A DNA stretch of 64,000 nt from Poseidonibacter lekithochrous. Lineage in GTDB: Bacteria > Campylobacterota > Campylobacteria > Campylobacterales > Arcobacteraceae. The notes under the pieces were generated by a model. The model had not been told where the DNA came from, searched no databases, and worked only from the letters and a program-made list of their open reading frames with translations. Positions 25,653-34,063 of the stretch are shown here, in pieces; positions within the stretch are counted from its first letter, which is position 1, and every line of letters begins with the position of its first letter. Made by a program: the position numbers and the translations under genes. The stretch spans positions 2,170,001-2,234,000 of the forward strand of contig NZ_CP054052.1 of NCBI RefSeq assembly GCF_013283835.1, in the 5' to 3' direction.

Positions 25653-26547
25653 ATTTGAATATCCTTAATTTTGAACTTCTACTTCTAGGGTTTTGTTTTA
25701 TCTCTTCTTTTGTAGGAATTATTGGTTTTCTAGTAATAACTTTTCCTAAAGAGTGATCATTTCCACATTCACATCTAAATACCCCAGGAGGGCAAATACA
25801 AGATTTAGTCCATTTTTTGAAATAGTTTTTTACAATTCTATCTTCAAGTGAGTGGAAAGAGATAATAGCAACAATACAATTTCTAGGTTTTGAAGCCTCA
25901 ATTGAATCAAATAATCTCTCTAAAACTCCTAATTCATCATTAACTTCAATTCTAATACCTTGAAAAGGTAAAGTAGCTGGATGAATTTTTCCTTTTGACA
26001 TTTTCTTTGATAAAAATGTAGATAATTCTTTTGCCGAGGAGAATGGTCTGTTATTTACAATAATTGATGCAACTTTTTTATACTCTCTAACTTCTCCATA
26101 CTCTTTGAAAACTCTTTCAAGTTCACTTTGCGAATAAGTATTTACAACAACAGAAGCATCAAGGCTTGCATCTTGGTTCATTCTCATATCAAGAGTTTCA
26201 CTCTCAAATCCGAAACCTCTCTCTAATTTATCTAATTGTAAAGAAGAAACACCAATATCAGCCAAGATACCTTTGATTTCATAATCTTTAAATTTTTCAA
26301 AAACGTGTTCAAAATTTCCTTTATTGAAAGTAACTCTATCTGAGTATTTTTCTAATCTTTTACCTGAAAATGCCAAAGCTTCATCGTCTTGGTCATTACA
26401 TATTAAATTAATATTTTCATATTTTTCAAGTAGTCCGTTACTATGTCCACCGAATCCAGTAGTACAATCTATTATATAACCCTCATTTATATCCGCGAAA
26501 GCTTCTAGTGTTTCTTGGAATAAAACAGGTATATGAGGTATATGCAT
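25645..26547 (-). CDS. rsmH: 16S rRNA (cytosine-1402-N4)-methyltransferase
   Basis: A 300-residue SAM-dependent enzyme that methylates N4 of C1402 in the ribosomal P site. The typical opening HIPVLFQETLEAF, SAM motif DCTTGFGGHSNG, GVSSLQLDKLERGFGF and the C-terminal SFHSLEDRIVKNYFK and RSRSSKLRIF signatures are all present, at normal family length (about 310). A Cys cluster around CICPPGVFRCECG near residue 260 is seen in some members. It is first in a minus-strand operon with the FtsL candidate and the RND permease. Confidence 0.95.
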   Translation of the reverse strand: MHIPHIPVLFQETLEAFADINEGYIIDCTTGFGGHSNGLLEKYENINLICNDQDDEALAFSGKRLEKYSDRVTFNKGNFEHVFEKFKDYEIKGILADIGVSSLQLDKLERGFGFESETLDMRMNQDASLDASVVVNTYSQSELERVFKEYGEVREYKKVASIIVNNRPFSSAKELSTFLSKKMSKGKIHPATLPFQGIRIEVNDELGVLERLFDSIEASKPRNCIVAIISFHSLEDRIVKNYFKKWTKSCICPPGVFRCECGNDHSLGKVITRKPIIPTKEEIKQNPRSRSSKLRIFKFD

Positions 26548-26608
26548 TAAAACAGTCCTTATTAAAATTAATATATAATATCCAAAAACATATTTAAGGC
26601 TTTTTAAA

Positions 26609-27187
26609 ATGGTTGATAAAAAAACTGTTAAACAACTTGGAGATTTATCTCTAACTATGTTCAGAAAAAACTTTTTTGGTATCTACCATGGTGCTATCTC
26701 TGCAAAACTGGATCAAGAAAACTTTTTAATTAACACTAGTGATGCGATTTTTGATGAAATGTGTGAAAACTCTTTTTGTGAATTAAATCTTAATAGACAA
26801 GATTATAGATGGAATATTGCAAGTATTGAATCTCATATTCATGCAACAATATATACAAATATACATGAAGCAAAATATATTGCTTTTGGAATGCCTATTT
26901 ATACAACAGCATATACATTTGATCACGATAGAATTATATTTGATGATTTCTTTGGAAAAACAGAATTTGGAGATATTCCAATTTATGATCCGGGTGATTT
27001 TTCTACATGGTATAGAAGAAATGCTCTTGAAATAACAAAGTATCTAAAAGAGTCAAATAATAATGTGATGGTAATCAAAGGTGTAGGAACTTATGCTTAT
27101 CATAGAGACTTAAATGAATTAGTTAAGAAAATCGCCATTTTAGAGAACTCGGTGAGGCTTTTAAGTATAAAAACATCTTTTGATTAG
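26609..27187 (+). CDS. Class II aldolase/adducin-like protein
   Basis: A 192-residue protein of the class II aldolase/adducin fold. The N-terminus (LGDLSLTMFRKNFFGIYHGAISAKL) and the metal-binding HxH in IESHIHATIY (about residues 72-80) fit the family. A third zinc His may be in GVGTYAYHRDL near the C-terminus. Fold relatives are fuculose- or ribulose-phosphate aldolases/epimerases and MtnB dehydratase; no specific substrate is apparent, and sugar-phosphate wording is weak. It is divergently arranged with rsmH across a 61-base gap and stands alone. Confidence 0.75.
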   Translation: MVDKKTVKQLGDLSLTMFRKNFFGIYHGAISAKLDQENFLINTSDAIFDEMCENSFCELNLNRQDYRWNIASIESHIHATIYTNIHEAKYIAFGMPIYTTAYTFDHDRIIFDDFFGKTEFGDIPIYDPGDFSTWYRRNALEITKYLKESNNNVMVIKGVGTYAYHRDLNELVKKIAILENSVRLLSIKTSFD

Positions 27188-27309
27188 AAAAGTACTGATT
27201 TAATCTAACTTTTCTGTTATTTATTTGTTTAAAAGCCCTAGTTTTAGCTATTCTAAAGCTTAAATACTATAAAGTTTACGTAATTTAATTTAAAACAAGG
27301 AGTTCTTCT

Positions 27310-27588
27310 ATGAACAAAGCAGAATTTATCGACGCGGTAGCTACAAAAGCTGGTTTATCTAAAAAAGATGCAAAAGGTGCAGTTGACGCTGTATTAGATA
27401 CGGTTACTGAAACTTTAGTAAAAAGAGAATCTGTAAGCTTCATCGGGTTTGGGACATTCACGACTGCTGACAGAGCTGAAAGAACTGCAAAAGTTCCAGG
27501 AACTGACAAAACTGTTATTGTACCTGCTACTACTGTTGCAAAATTCAAAGTTGGTAAAGCTTTAAAAGAAGCTGTAGCAGCTAAATAA
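27310..27588 (+). CDS. hup: HU-family nucleoid protein
   Basis: A 92-residue DNA-bending protein. The helical dimer core begins MNKAEFIDAVATKAGLSKKDAKGAVDAVLD, followed by the beta arm region with FIGFGTFTTADRAERTAKVPGT and the closing KFKVGKALKEAVA. It binds DNA non-specifically as a dimer and shapes the nucleoid. Unusually for this window it uses GC-richer preferred codons, consistent with high expression. It has an AAGGAG ribosome site and a strong terminator. The arm lacks the exact RNPxTG wording of E. coli HU, having KVPGTDKTV instead. Confidence 0.95.
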   Translation: MNKAEFIDAVATKAGLSKKDAKGAVDAVLDTVTETLVKRESVSFIGFGTFTTADRAERTAKVPGTDKTVIVPATTVAKFKVGKALKEAVAAK

Positions 27589-27617
27589 TTTTATTAAATT
27601 ATTTAATAAACCTTGGG

Positions 27618-27648
27618 AAAGGACTTATTTTCGGATAAGTCCTTTTTT
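27618..27648 (+). terminator. Strong intrinsic terminator after hup
   Basis: An 11-bp stem AAAGGACTTAT / ATAAGTCCTTT with a 6-base loop, followed by a T-run, 30 bases after the HU gene. Confidence 0.88.
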
Positions 27649-27662
27649 AATGTCTAAGAAAA

Positions 27663-27748
27663 GCCGCTATGGTGGAATGGTAGACACGAGGGATTCAAAA
27701 TCCCTTGACAGCAATGTCGTGTCGGTTCAAGTCCGACTAGCGGTACCA
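27663..27748 (+). tRNA. tRNA-Leu (anticodon CAA)
   Basis: A complete 86-base cloverleaf: acceptor GCCGCTA pairs with TAGCGGT, the anticodon stem AGGGA/TCCCT encloses loop TTCAAAA with anticodon CAA, a long variable arm (class II, as in Leu) precedes the T arm GTCGG-TTCAAGT-CCGAC, and discriminator A with encoded CCA ends it. Reads UUG codons. Confidence 0.96.
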
Positions 27749-27754
27749 CTACTA

Positions 27755-27776
27755 AAAACCCTCAAGTAAGGGTTTT
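27755..27776. terminator. Intrinsic terminator after tRNA-Leu
   Basis: An 8-bp stem AAAACCCT / AGGGTTTT with loop CAAGTA seven bases past the tRNA CCA end; likely also serves the convergent cyclase gene. Confidence 0.75.
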
Positions 27777-27795
27777 ATTAAGTTAACTATCTATT

Positions 27796-29415
27796 TTATA
27801 ATTCTATAAAATCTACTCTATTTCGTCCTGACTCTTTTGCTTTATATAAAGCATCATCAGTTTGTTTATAAATACCATCTATTGTATGATCACTATTACT
27901 TCCTGAGATGATAGATAATCCAAATGAAGCAGTAATAGTTTTAAGTGGTAGATTTAGTTCATGTACAATACCAATTTTTTCTATATCATTTCTAGCTTGT
28001 TCCGCAAGTGTCTTAGCATCATTTATACTTTTAGTATTAATTAAAACTCCAAACTCTTCTCCACCTAGTCTAAATACTAAATCATCATCTCTTTTAAATG
28101 TATTTTGAAGTGTTTTTGAAACTTGCTCTAACACATTGTCACCTTCTTGGTGTCCATAAGTATCATTATATTTCTTGAAATTATCAATATCTAGTAAGAT
28201 AAATGAGAAAACCTCATTATTTCGAACTGTTTTATCCATAATATCTTTTGCTACTTCATTAAAATATCTTCTATTATATAATCCAGTTAGCCCATCAGTA
28301 ATTGATAATTCGTAGATTCTTTTTTTATCAGTGATATCTTGTCTTACAGCATAATAACCTGTAATTCGCTCTTCAACGTCAAATATAGGTTCTATAACTG
28401 AACTAACCCAATATAAAGAACCATCTTTTTTACAGTTTTTAATCTCACCTCTCCATGTATTACCACTTTTGATAGTTGCCCACATCTCTTTATAAATTGA
28501 CTTTGGCATATCTACATGTCTTACAATATTATGGTGTTTTCCAATTAATTCTTCTTTTGAATAACCTGAAATTTTTTCAAATGCTTTTGAAACACTTTTT
28601 ATTACACCTTTATTATCTGTTGATGAAGAGATAATATTTTCATCAAAAATAGTATTAAAACTCTCAATTTCTTTTACTTTTTTAATATTAGAGAATACAT
28701 CTAAAACTTTTGATTTTAATTCTTCTTCTAAAACAGGCTTAGACATAAAATCATTTGCACCATGTTTAAATAGTTTTATTCTTATATCTTTACTTTCAAA
28801 TGAACTTAGAATTAATACTGGTAATTCAGATAAATTAGAATTCTTTCTAATATTTTTGATAAGCTCTAATCCATCCATTTTAGGCATATTGTAATCAGTA
28901 ATTACCATAGCTACATTTTTATTATTTTTAAGATAATCTAATGCTTCAATCCCATTACTAACAAGTCTAACTTTTAAAAATAGTGTTTCTAAAACATCTC
29001 TTACTTGATTTGCAATTAGTTTAGAATCTTCAACTACCAAAACTTCTCTATCTTTGATAAACAATAGAAGTTGCATTAATTCATATACAGTTGTAAGCCC
29101 ATGCATTGAATCTTTTAATACATAATCTACAATTTTCATATTATCTATAGAATTTATAAAATTGCTATCTATGTCTGCACTTAGAATTACTGTTGGTATA
29201 CTCTCATTTTTAAGAACTTCTAATAATTCTCCATTTAAAGCATCTGGTAAAATAGTATTTGAAACAGCAGCAAAAAAATGATGTTCTCCTATTAATAAAG
29301 AGACATCATTTAAACTTTTTGCAACATAAATCTCAAAATCATTTTTTTGTGCAAATAAATCTTTTAATACCTTAATAATAAGGTTTGAATTGTCTACTAG
29401 TAATAGTTTTTTCAA
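27796..29415 (-). CDS. Response regulator diguanylate cyclase (REC-REC-PAS-GGDEF)
   Basis: A 539-residue soluble c-di-GMP synthase. The first receiver (about 1-120) is degenerate: the phospho-acceptor position reads AAVSNTILPD, with no Asp after the beta-3 strand. The second (about 123-245) is intact, with acid pocket VVEDSK, acceptor in VITDYNMPKMDG and Lys in FMSKPV. A PAS/PAC domain (about 255-365) has the YSKEELIGKHHNIVRH wording of Aer-type sensors. The GGDEF domain has RLGGEEF and an RxxD site (RDDD) five residues before it. No cognate kinase is adjacent. Expected to couple phosphorylation and redox or ligand sensing to c-di-GMP. Confidence 0.92.
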   Translation of the reverse strand: MKKLLLVDNSNLIIKVLKDLFAQKNDFEIYVAKSLNDVSLLIGEHHFFAAVSNTILPDALNGELLEVLKNESIPTVILSADIDSNFINSIDNMKIVDYVLKDSMHGLTTVYELMQLLLFIKDREVLVVEDSKLIANQVRDVLETLFLKVRLVSNGIEALDYLKNNKNVAMVITDYNMPKMDGLELIKNIRKNSNLSELPVLILSSFESKDIRIKLFKHGANDFMSKPVLEEELKSKVLDVFSNIKKVKEIESFNTIFDENIISSSTDNKGVIKSVSKAFEKISGYSKEELIGKHHNIVRHVDMPKSIYKEMWATIKSGNTWRGEIKNCKKDGSLYWVSSVIEPIFDVEERITGYYAVRQDITDKKRIYELSITDGLTGLYNRRYFNEVAKDIMDKTVRNNEVFSFILLDIDNFKKYNDTYGHQEGDNVLEQVSKTLQNTFKRDDDLVFRLGGEEFGVLINTKSINDAKTLAEQARNDIEKIGIVHELNLPLKTITASFGLSIISGSNSDHTIDGIYKQTDDALYKAKESGRNRVDFIEL

Positions 29416-29508
29416 ATTATAATCCTAAAGTTTTTTTATTATTATAATTATAACAAAATTACTTTTATTTAAGCTATTATGAGCTTTGTTCTACATATAA
29501 TTTAATTA

Positions 29509-30438
29509 TTATTTTAGATTTTCATATATAGATTTTATTGTTTCTAGAAAAAATAAATGACTATTAGGTGCTTTAGCAACTCTATAATCTTTAATTCCCA
29601 ACTCATCTGCAACTTCTTTATATTCTATGTCTAATTCAAACTGAGTTTCTGAATTATCAACAGTGAATGATATTGGATAAATTATTACGTTATTTTCTAT
29701 TTCTTTTAACTTATCTTCCATATAGGGTCTTAACCATTCCATAGGACCTAATCTGGATTGATAAGCTACATGGATTTTTTTGAATTTTATATTTTGCTTA
29801 TCTAGTTGGGCTTTTGCATATTTGACATTTTCTAAAATATGTTTTTGGTATAAATCACCCTTATCAATAGTTCTTTGAGTTAAACCATGTGCTGAGAATA
29901 CAAGCTCAAAATTATTAGAATCATCTCCATTTAATGATTCTTTGATTCTCTCAACAATTGCTTTATTATAGTTTTCATCATCAAAATAAGAATCAACAGT
30001 TTTGATTTTATTTTCAAGATTATATTTTCTTGCAATATTTGTAAAGTTCTCAATTGATGATTTTGTGGTAGTTGATGAATAATGAGGATACATAGGAATT
30101 GCATAAATCTCATCATAATCTTTTATTTTCTCAATTACTTCATTTGCAAAAGGAGGTGTATATCTCATTTCATAAAAAACATCAGCATCTAATATATTAT
30201 TTAATCTTCGAACTAATCTTTTTGTATATCCAACTATAGGTGACATTCCACCAAGAAGCTCATAATTACTTTTTGATTCATCTAATCTTCTAGAGATAAT
30301 AAACTTTGCTACTAAAGCACGTATTGGTTGGGGAATTCCTAATATATACTTATCATTAAACATGTTTTTTAGAAAAACTTGTACTTCATTAATATTATTA
30401 GGTCCACCCATATTCATTAAAACAACAGCTCTTTTCAA
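29509..30438 (-). CDS. hemH: Ferrochelatase
   Basis: A 309-residue enzyme that inserts Fe2+ into protoporphyrin IX, the last step of haem b synthesis. Signatures include MNMGGPNNINEVQVFLKNMFND at the start, the metal His in LVFSAHGLTQRTID, AYQSRLGPMEWLRPYMED and the closing acid region VDNSETQFELDIEY. Size matches the short membrane-associated bacterial form. Its start overlaps the SRPBCC gene by four bases. Placement next to photolyase and CrtI-like genes suggests a link to porphyrin photodamage or a dedicated haem supply, in addition to housekeeping. Confidence 0.95.
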   Translation of the reverse strand: MKRAVVLMNMGGPNNINEVQVFLKNMFNDKYILGIPQPIRALVAKFIISRRLDESKSNYELLGGMSPIVGYTKRLVRRLNNILDADVFYEMRYTPPFANEVIEKIKDYDEIYAIPMYPHYSSTTTKSSIENFTNIARKYNLENKIKTVDSYFDDENYNKAIVERIKESLNGDDSNNFELVFSAHGLTQRTIDKGDLYQKHILENVKYAKAQLDKQNIKFKKIHVAYQSRLGPMEWLRPYMEDKLKEIENNVIIYPISFTVDNSETQFELDIEYKEVADELGIKDYRVAKAPNSHLFFLETIKSIYENLK

Positions 30439-30890
30439 ATTATTTCCTTGTTTTCTAATATTTCTTTAGTGATGTTATGTCTAAAGTCAAACATATTTTC
30501 CAAATCTTTTTCAACTAAGGGTGAAAATAAACCACCTATGTAACCAAATGGCATTTCATATTTAACAATATCTTTTAATTCAGTGAAATTTGCATGTTTA
30601 ATAAAAACATGTTGATGTTCCCAATATTTAAAAGGAGAACTAAGTGCAACATCAACTAATATATTTGGCTTTTGCAGTTTTTGAATTTTTACAGTCCAAT
30701 TCATAGGTATAAAATTTTTAATACTTTTTAGTTTTAAAACTTCACCCTCTTTTGCTTCAAAATCTGGCGTTAGTAGTTTTACTTTTATATTGTTTGGTGT
30801 AATTTTTGTAAGGTTATTTGCATCTAAATGAAAATCAAATAATTCATCGATACTACACTTGATTAGTGTGCTTTTCTCAAAAGTGTTCAT
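30435..30890 (-). CDS. SRPBCC-fold (START-like) protein
   Basis: A 151-residue helix-grip protein of the COG4276-type SRPBCC group, recognised by STLIKCSIDELFDFHLDANNLTKITPNN, the TVKIQKLQKP strand and the FKYWEHQHVF/PFGYIGGLFSPLVEKDL pattern. The fold forms a deep hydrophobic pocket for lipids, porphyrins or polyketides. Members of this group recur beside photolyase, CrtI-like and short-chain dehydrogenase genes. Here it precedes hemH and follows the LytTR regulator by about 70 bases. The ligand is unknown. Confidence 0.8.
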   Translation of the reverse strand: MNTFEKSTLIKCSIDELFDFHLDANNLTKITPNNIKVKLLTPDFEAKEGEVLKLKSIKNFIPMNWTVKIQKLQKPNILVDVALSSPFKYWEHQHVFIKHANFTELKDIVKYEMPFGYIGGLFSPLVEKDLENMFDFRHNITKEILENKEII

Positions 30891-30959
30891 AACATCTCCT
30901 TTTTACTTAATACTATTTTATCAGGCAAAAAGAAGTTTTTGTATGAAATAAATGTCAGT

Positions 30960-31673
30960 TTATATTAATCTTCTCTCTAAGTATTCACGAAACTCTTTAG
31001 CTCCATCTTTTGAAGAAGTTACAATTTCATCAATACCATCAAAAGAGATTTCTAATTTCGATTGATCAATACTCTGCATTGATTTAATTTTGTCAACATT
31101 TACAATATAAGATCTATGTACTCTAAAGAAATTCTTATTTGAAAGTAGTTTTTCTAAGTCTCCAATTTTCTTACGTACATAGGCATCTGTTTCTTTTATT
31201 TTTATAATTACTTCATCTAAATCGGCTCTAATATAATAAATATCATCAAGATTAATCAAATATAATCTATCCCCTCTTTTGGCAATAATTTTTTTATCTT
31301 CACTTAAAGTATTTGAACTCATATATATTTCTATTTTCTTCAAAACATCTTTTAAAAGAGTAGTTTCTACTGGTTTTAATAAATACCCCATACCGCCAGT
31401 TTTATAAGCTTCTAGGGCATATTCTGAGTATGCAGTTTGGAATACTACAAAAGTTTTAGGCTCTAACTCTAAAATCATATTTGCTAATTCAAGCCCTGTA
31501 ATTCCAGGCATTGAAATATCCAAAAACACAACATCAAACTTAGATTTAATACACTCTTTTAATGCTTCTTGTGGATTAGTAAAAGAAGTGATATTTTCAA
31601 CTCCTTCATCATTTAGAAGCCTTTGTAATCTACTAATTGCTAGATTCTCATCATCAACTATTAATACTTTCAC
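30960..31673 (-). CDS. LytTR-type response regulator
   Basis: A 237-residue DNA-binding regulator. The receiver (about 1-120) has the acid pair VDDE, phospho-acceptor in VVFLDISMPG and Lys in YLLKPVE. The C-terminal LytTR domain (about 135-237) has the characteristic YIRADLDEVIIK and FFRVHRSYIVNVDKI. It would bind direct repeats with bends rather than an HTH site. It overlaps the upstream kinase gene by 20 bases, so the two form a LytS/LytR-type pair. Its place inside the photolyase locus makes that locus its likely target. Confidence 0.92.
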   Translation of the reverse strand: MKVLIVDDENLAISRLQRLLNDEGVENITSFTNPQEALKECIKSKFDVVFLDISMPGITGLELANMILELEPKTFVVFQTAYSEYALEAYKTGGMGYLLKPVETTLLKDVLKKIEIYMSSNTLSEDKKIIAKRGDRLYLINLDDIYYIRADLDEVIIKIKETDAYVRKKIGDLEKLLSNKNFFRVHRSYIVNVDKIKSMQSIDQSKLEISFDGIDEIVTSSKDGAKEFREYLERRLI

Positions 31674-32655
31674 TTTTAATCCTTATAATAAATTTCATTT
31701 TTTCATCTGTGTCATAATCTAAATTACCCACTTTTAAAAGTTCTAGCCTTTTATCAAGATTCTTTAGACCTGTGCCATATTTAACAAACTCTTCAATTTT
31801 TCCATTGTTTGATACTTCTATTGTTTCTTTCGAAATTGTAATATCAATATCTAATTCTTTACCTTCAAAACCATGTTTAATAGCATTCTCTACTAATAAT
31901 TGTATTGAGAACTTAGGAATTAATCTATCTTCATAATCTTTGTTATTGTTTATATTTAGTTTTATCTTATCTTCAAATCTTGTATTTTCGATATTTACAT
32001 AAGTTTTTACCATGTCTAACTCTTTTGAAGTACTTACTAAACTATCAGTATTCAAGGCATTTCGTAAGAATTTTGATACATTTAATACAGAATCTTCTGC
32101 TTTTTTCTTATCAATATAAATAAGTTCACTAATAGAATTAAGTGCATTAAATAAAAAATGAGGATTTAATTCATTTTCCAAAGCTTTTAGTTTACTCTCT
32201 AAAATCTCATTTCTAATAAACTCATTTTTATATTTCATAGAAATAAACTGATGTAAAATAAGTCCAATTAAAAAAGTAAGAAAACCTATAGTAATACTAA
32301 TATAGATATAAAAAGGTTCTATAAACTCAATAATTTTTATGGAAAAATACGAAAATAAAAAATATGAAAATAAAAAACCTAAAGCCCCTGATAAAAATGA
32401 GAATAAAAAACTTATTAAATACCAAAATTGTTTATTTACCAAAGGCAATATAAAACTATTTGAAATACTTATTAGTATTGATGAAAAGATAGCAATTATA
32501 ATAGCAGCACTTGTGCTAAATACCATTGTTGATATTTTTTGTAAATCTTGATTTAGAAAATAAAAAAATATCGAAATTAAGAAGCCAAAAAAAGCAGCAA
32601 TAGTTATAATATATAGCCAATCTTTTATAGATATTTTAAGTTCAAAGCTTTCCAT
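31654..32655 (-). CDS. LytS-type membrane histidine kinase
   Basis: A 333-residue sensor with four hydrophobic segments in the first 145 residues and a His_kinase-type catalytic region. The phosphorylated His is in ELNPHFLFNALNSISELIY, and the N box is LLVENAIKHGF, followed by a short ATP lid (YGTGLKNLDKRLELL). This is the LytS/YehU class that pairs with LytTR regulators, and the pair overlaps. No extracytoplasmic sensing domain or known cofactor site is visible, so sensing is likely within the membrane. It overlaps the CrtI-like gene by 14 bases. Confidence 0.9.
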   Translation of the reverse strand: MESFELKISIKDWLYIITIAAFFGFLISIFFYFLNQDLQKISTMVFSTSAAIIIAIFSSILISISNSFILPLVNKQFWYLISFLFSFLSGALGFLFSYFLFSYFSIKIIEFIEPFYIYISITIGFLTFLIGLILHQFISMKYKNEFIRNEILESKLKALENELNPHFLFNALNSISELIYIDKKKAEDSVLNVSKFLRNALNTDSLVSTSKELDMVKTYVNIENTRFEDKIKLNINNNKDYEDRLIPKFSIQLLVENAIKHGFEGKELDIDITISKETIEVSNNGKIEEFVKYGTGLKNLDKRLELLKVGNLDYDTDEKMKFIIRIKSESINS

Positions 32656-34063
32656 TTAATTCCTTATTTAATACTTCCACGCCAAGAGCAATACCAGGCC
32701 ACCCTTGTCCTGCAAATACTGTATCTCCAACATTATAAAGTCCTTCGAAAGGAGTATTACAAGAAGGAAGATTAATTGCATTTTTTATAGTGATACTATT
32801 TCCACCACAATTAAATCTATTTATATAGTTATTAAAAGTTGTAGATGTAGCACAAAAAGAATATTTAATATTATCTTTACTAATCTTATCAAAATTATTT
32901 AAAAACTCTTCAATAATAAAATTCATTGTTTTTTCTTTTTCTTTTTCATACTCATCTTTTGAATATTGTTTCCATGAATTTGCTTTTGCATGAGTTGAGA
33001 TAGTAATACTAAGTCCCTTTTTACTTAGTTTATAATCATTTTTATCAGAAAGAGAAACAAAAAAAGAGTTTGAAATACAATTAGGTATTTTTTCATTTAA
33101 TATTACTTGATAATGATGTAGTAACTCAGGTTCAATATCAAGTTTTAGATAAACAACAAAAGCACTTTGATCATTAAAGCTAAAACTATTGTAATAATCT
33201 TGTATTTTTTTATCTTCAAAAAACTTACTACTATCAAATACAGTAGAGTTTAAAATCACATTTTTTGCTAAGTATTCATCTTTTGAAGTTTGTATATGAT
33301 AATAGTCATCTTGTTTTTTTATTTTTAAAACTTCTTCTTTTTTATGAACATCAACGTCTTCAAGAATACCATCAAATAAGCTTCCCATACCTCCATAAAC
33401 ATAAAAAACATCATGAAAAGGATATGATAAACCTAAAGCCATTGATAATAAAGGAATATCTTTTGATGTAGTTTGAACTGTAATAAAAAGTTGAGCATCT
33501 ATAAAACTTTGATATTCCTCTGAAATATCCCCTAAGATATCTTCTATAAAACCTGTTGCACTTTTGAATAAATCAAATTTAAATACTTTTAATAACTCGT
33601 AAATAAATGAAGCTGTTCTAAAATAAGATTTCATACTATATTTTGCAAAATATAACTTTTTTAAGTTCCAAAATTTTTCATCAATATCTTTTAAAGTTCT
33701 CCAAAACTTCTCATTGTTTTTATTTGGATAAACTTTGTTTAACTCTTCTAAAAAAACATCAAAATCTTGAATTCTATCTAAGACTTTTTTATTTTGAATA
33801 GTTCGTATAGCAATATTACTTTTTAATAAATCAGGATTAAATCCTATATCATCAAAAATTCTTTTTATAGGATGATTATCTTCATAACCCACAAAAGTAG
33901 TAGCTCCTGCATTAAAAAAAGCTCCATATCTTTTAAAAGTACTAGCACAACCACCAAGGTTCATATCTCGTTCAAAAAGTTTTAGTGATTCATTACTATT
34001 TAAAGCAGAAATCAAACTGCCTCCAATTCCAGAACCAACTACTGCAATATTAATCTTTTTCAT
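32642..34063 (-). CDS. CrtI/CrtO-like FAD-dependent oxidoreductase
   Basis: A 473-residue flavoprotein of the phytoene desaturase/carotenoid isomerase superfamily. The N-terminal dinucleotide fold reads VVGSGIGGSLIS with the Glu-type acceptor in KLFERDMNLGGCAS, and the closing FAD motif is YNVGDTVFAGQGWPGIALG. Start is placed at the Met before KINIAVVGSG, preceded by AAAGG, rather than 19 residues earlier; it then overlaps the photolyase gene by 14 bases. Possible roles are carotenoid or other polyene desaturation, or retinol-saturase-like chemistry; no phytoene synthase gene is nearby, so a carotenoid role is not established. Confidence 0.82.
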   Translation of the reverse strand: MKKINIAVVGSGIGGSLISALNSNESLKLFERDMNLGGCASTFKRYGAFFNAGATTFVGYEDNHPIKRIFDDIGFNPDLLKSNIAIRTIQNKKVLDRIQDFDVFLEELNKVYPNKNNEKFWRTLKDIDEKFWNLKKLYFAKYSMKSYFRTASFIYELLKVFKFDLFKSATGFIEDILGDISEEYQSFIDAQLFITVQTTSKDIPLLSMALGLSYPFHDVFYVYGGMGSLFDGILEDVDVHKKEEVLKIKKQDDYYHIQTSKDEYLAKNVILNSTVFDSSKFFEDKKIQDYYNSFSFNDQSAFVVYLKLDIEPELLHHYQVILNEKIPNCISNSFFVSLSDKNDYKLSKKGLSITISTHAKANSWKQYSKDEYEKEKEKTMNFIIEEFLNNFDKISKDNIKYSFCATSTTFNNYINRFNCGGNSITIKNAINLPSCNTPFEGLYNVGDTVFAGQGWPGIALGVEVLNKELNGKL

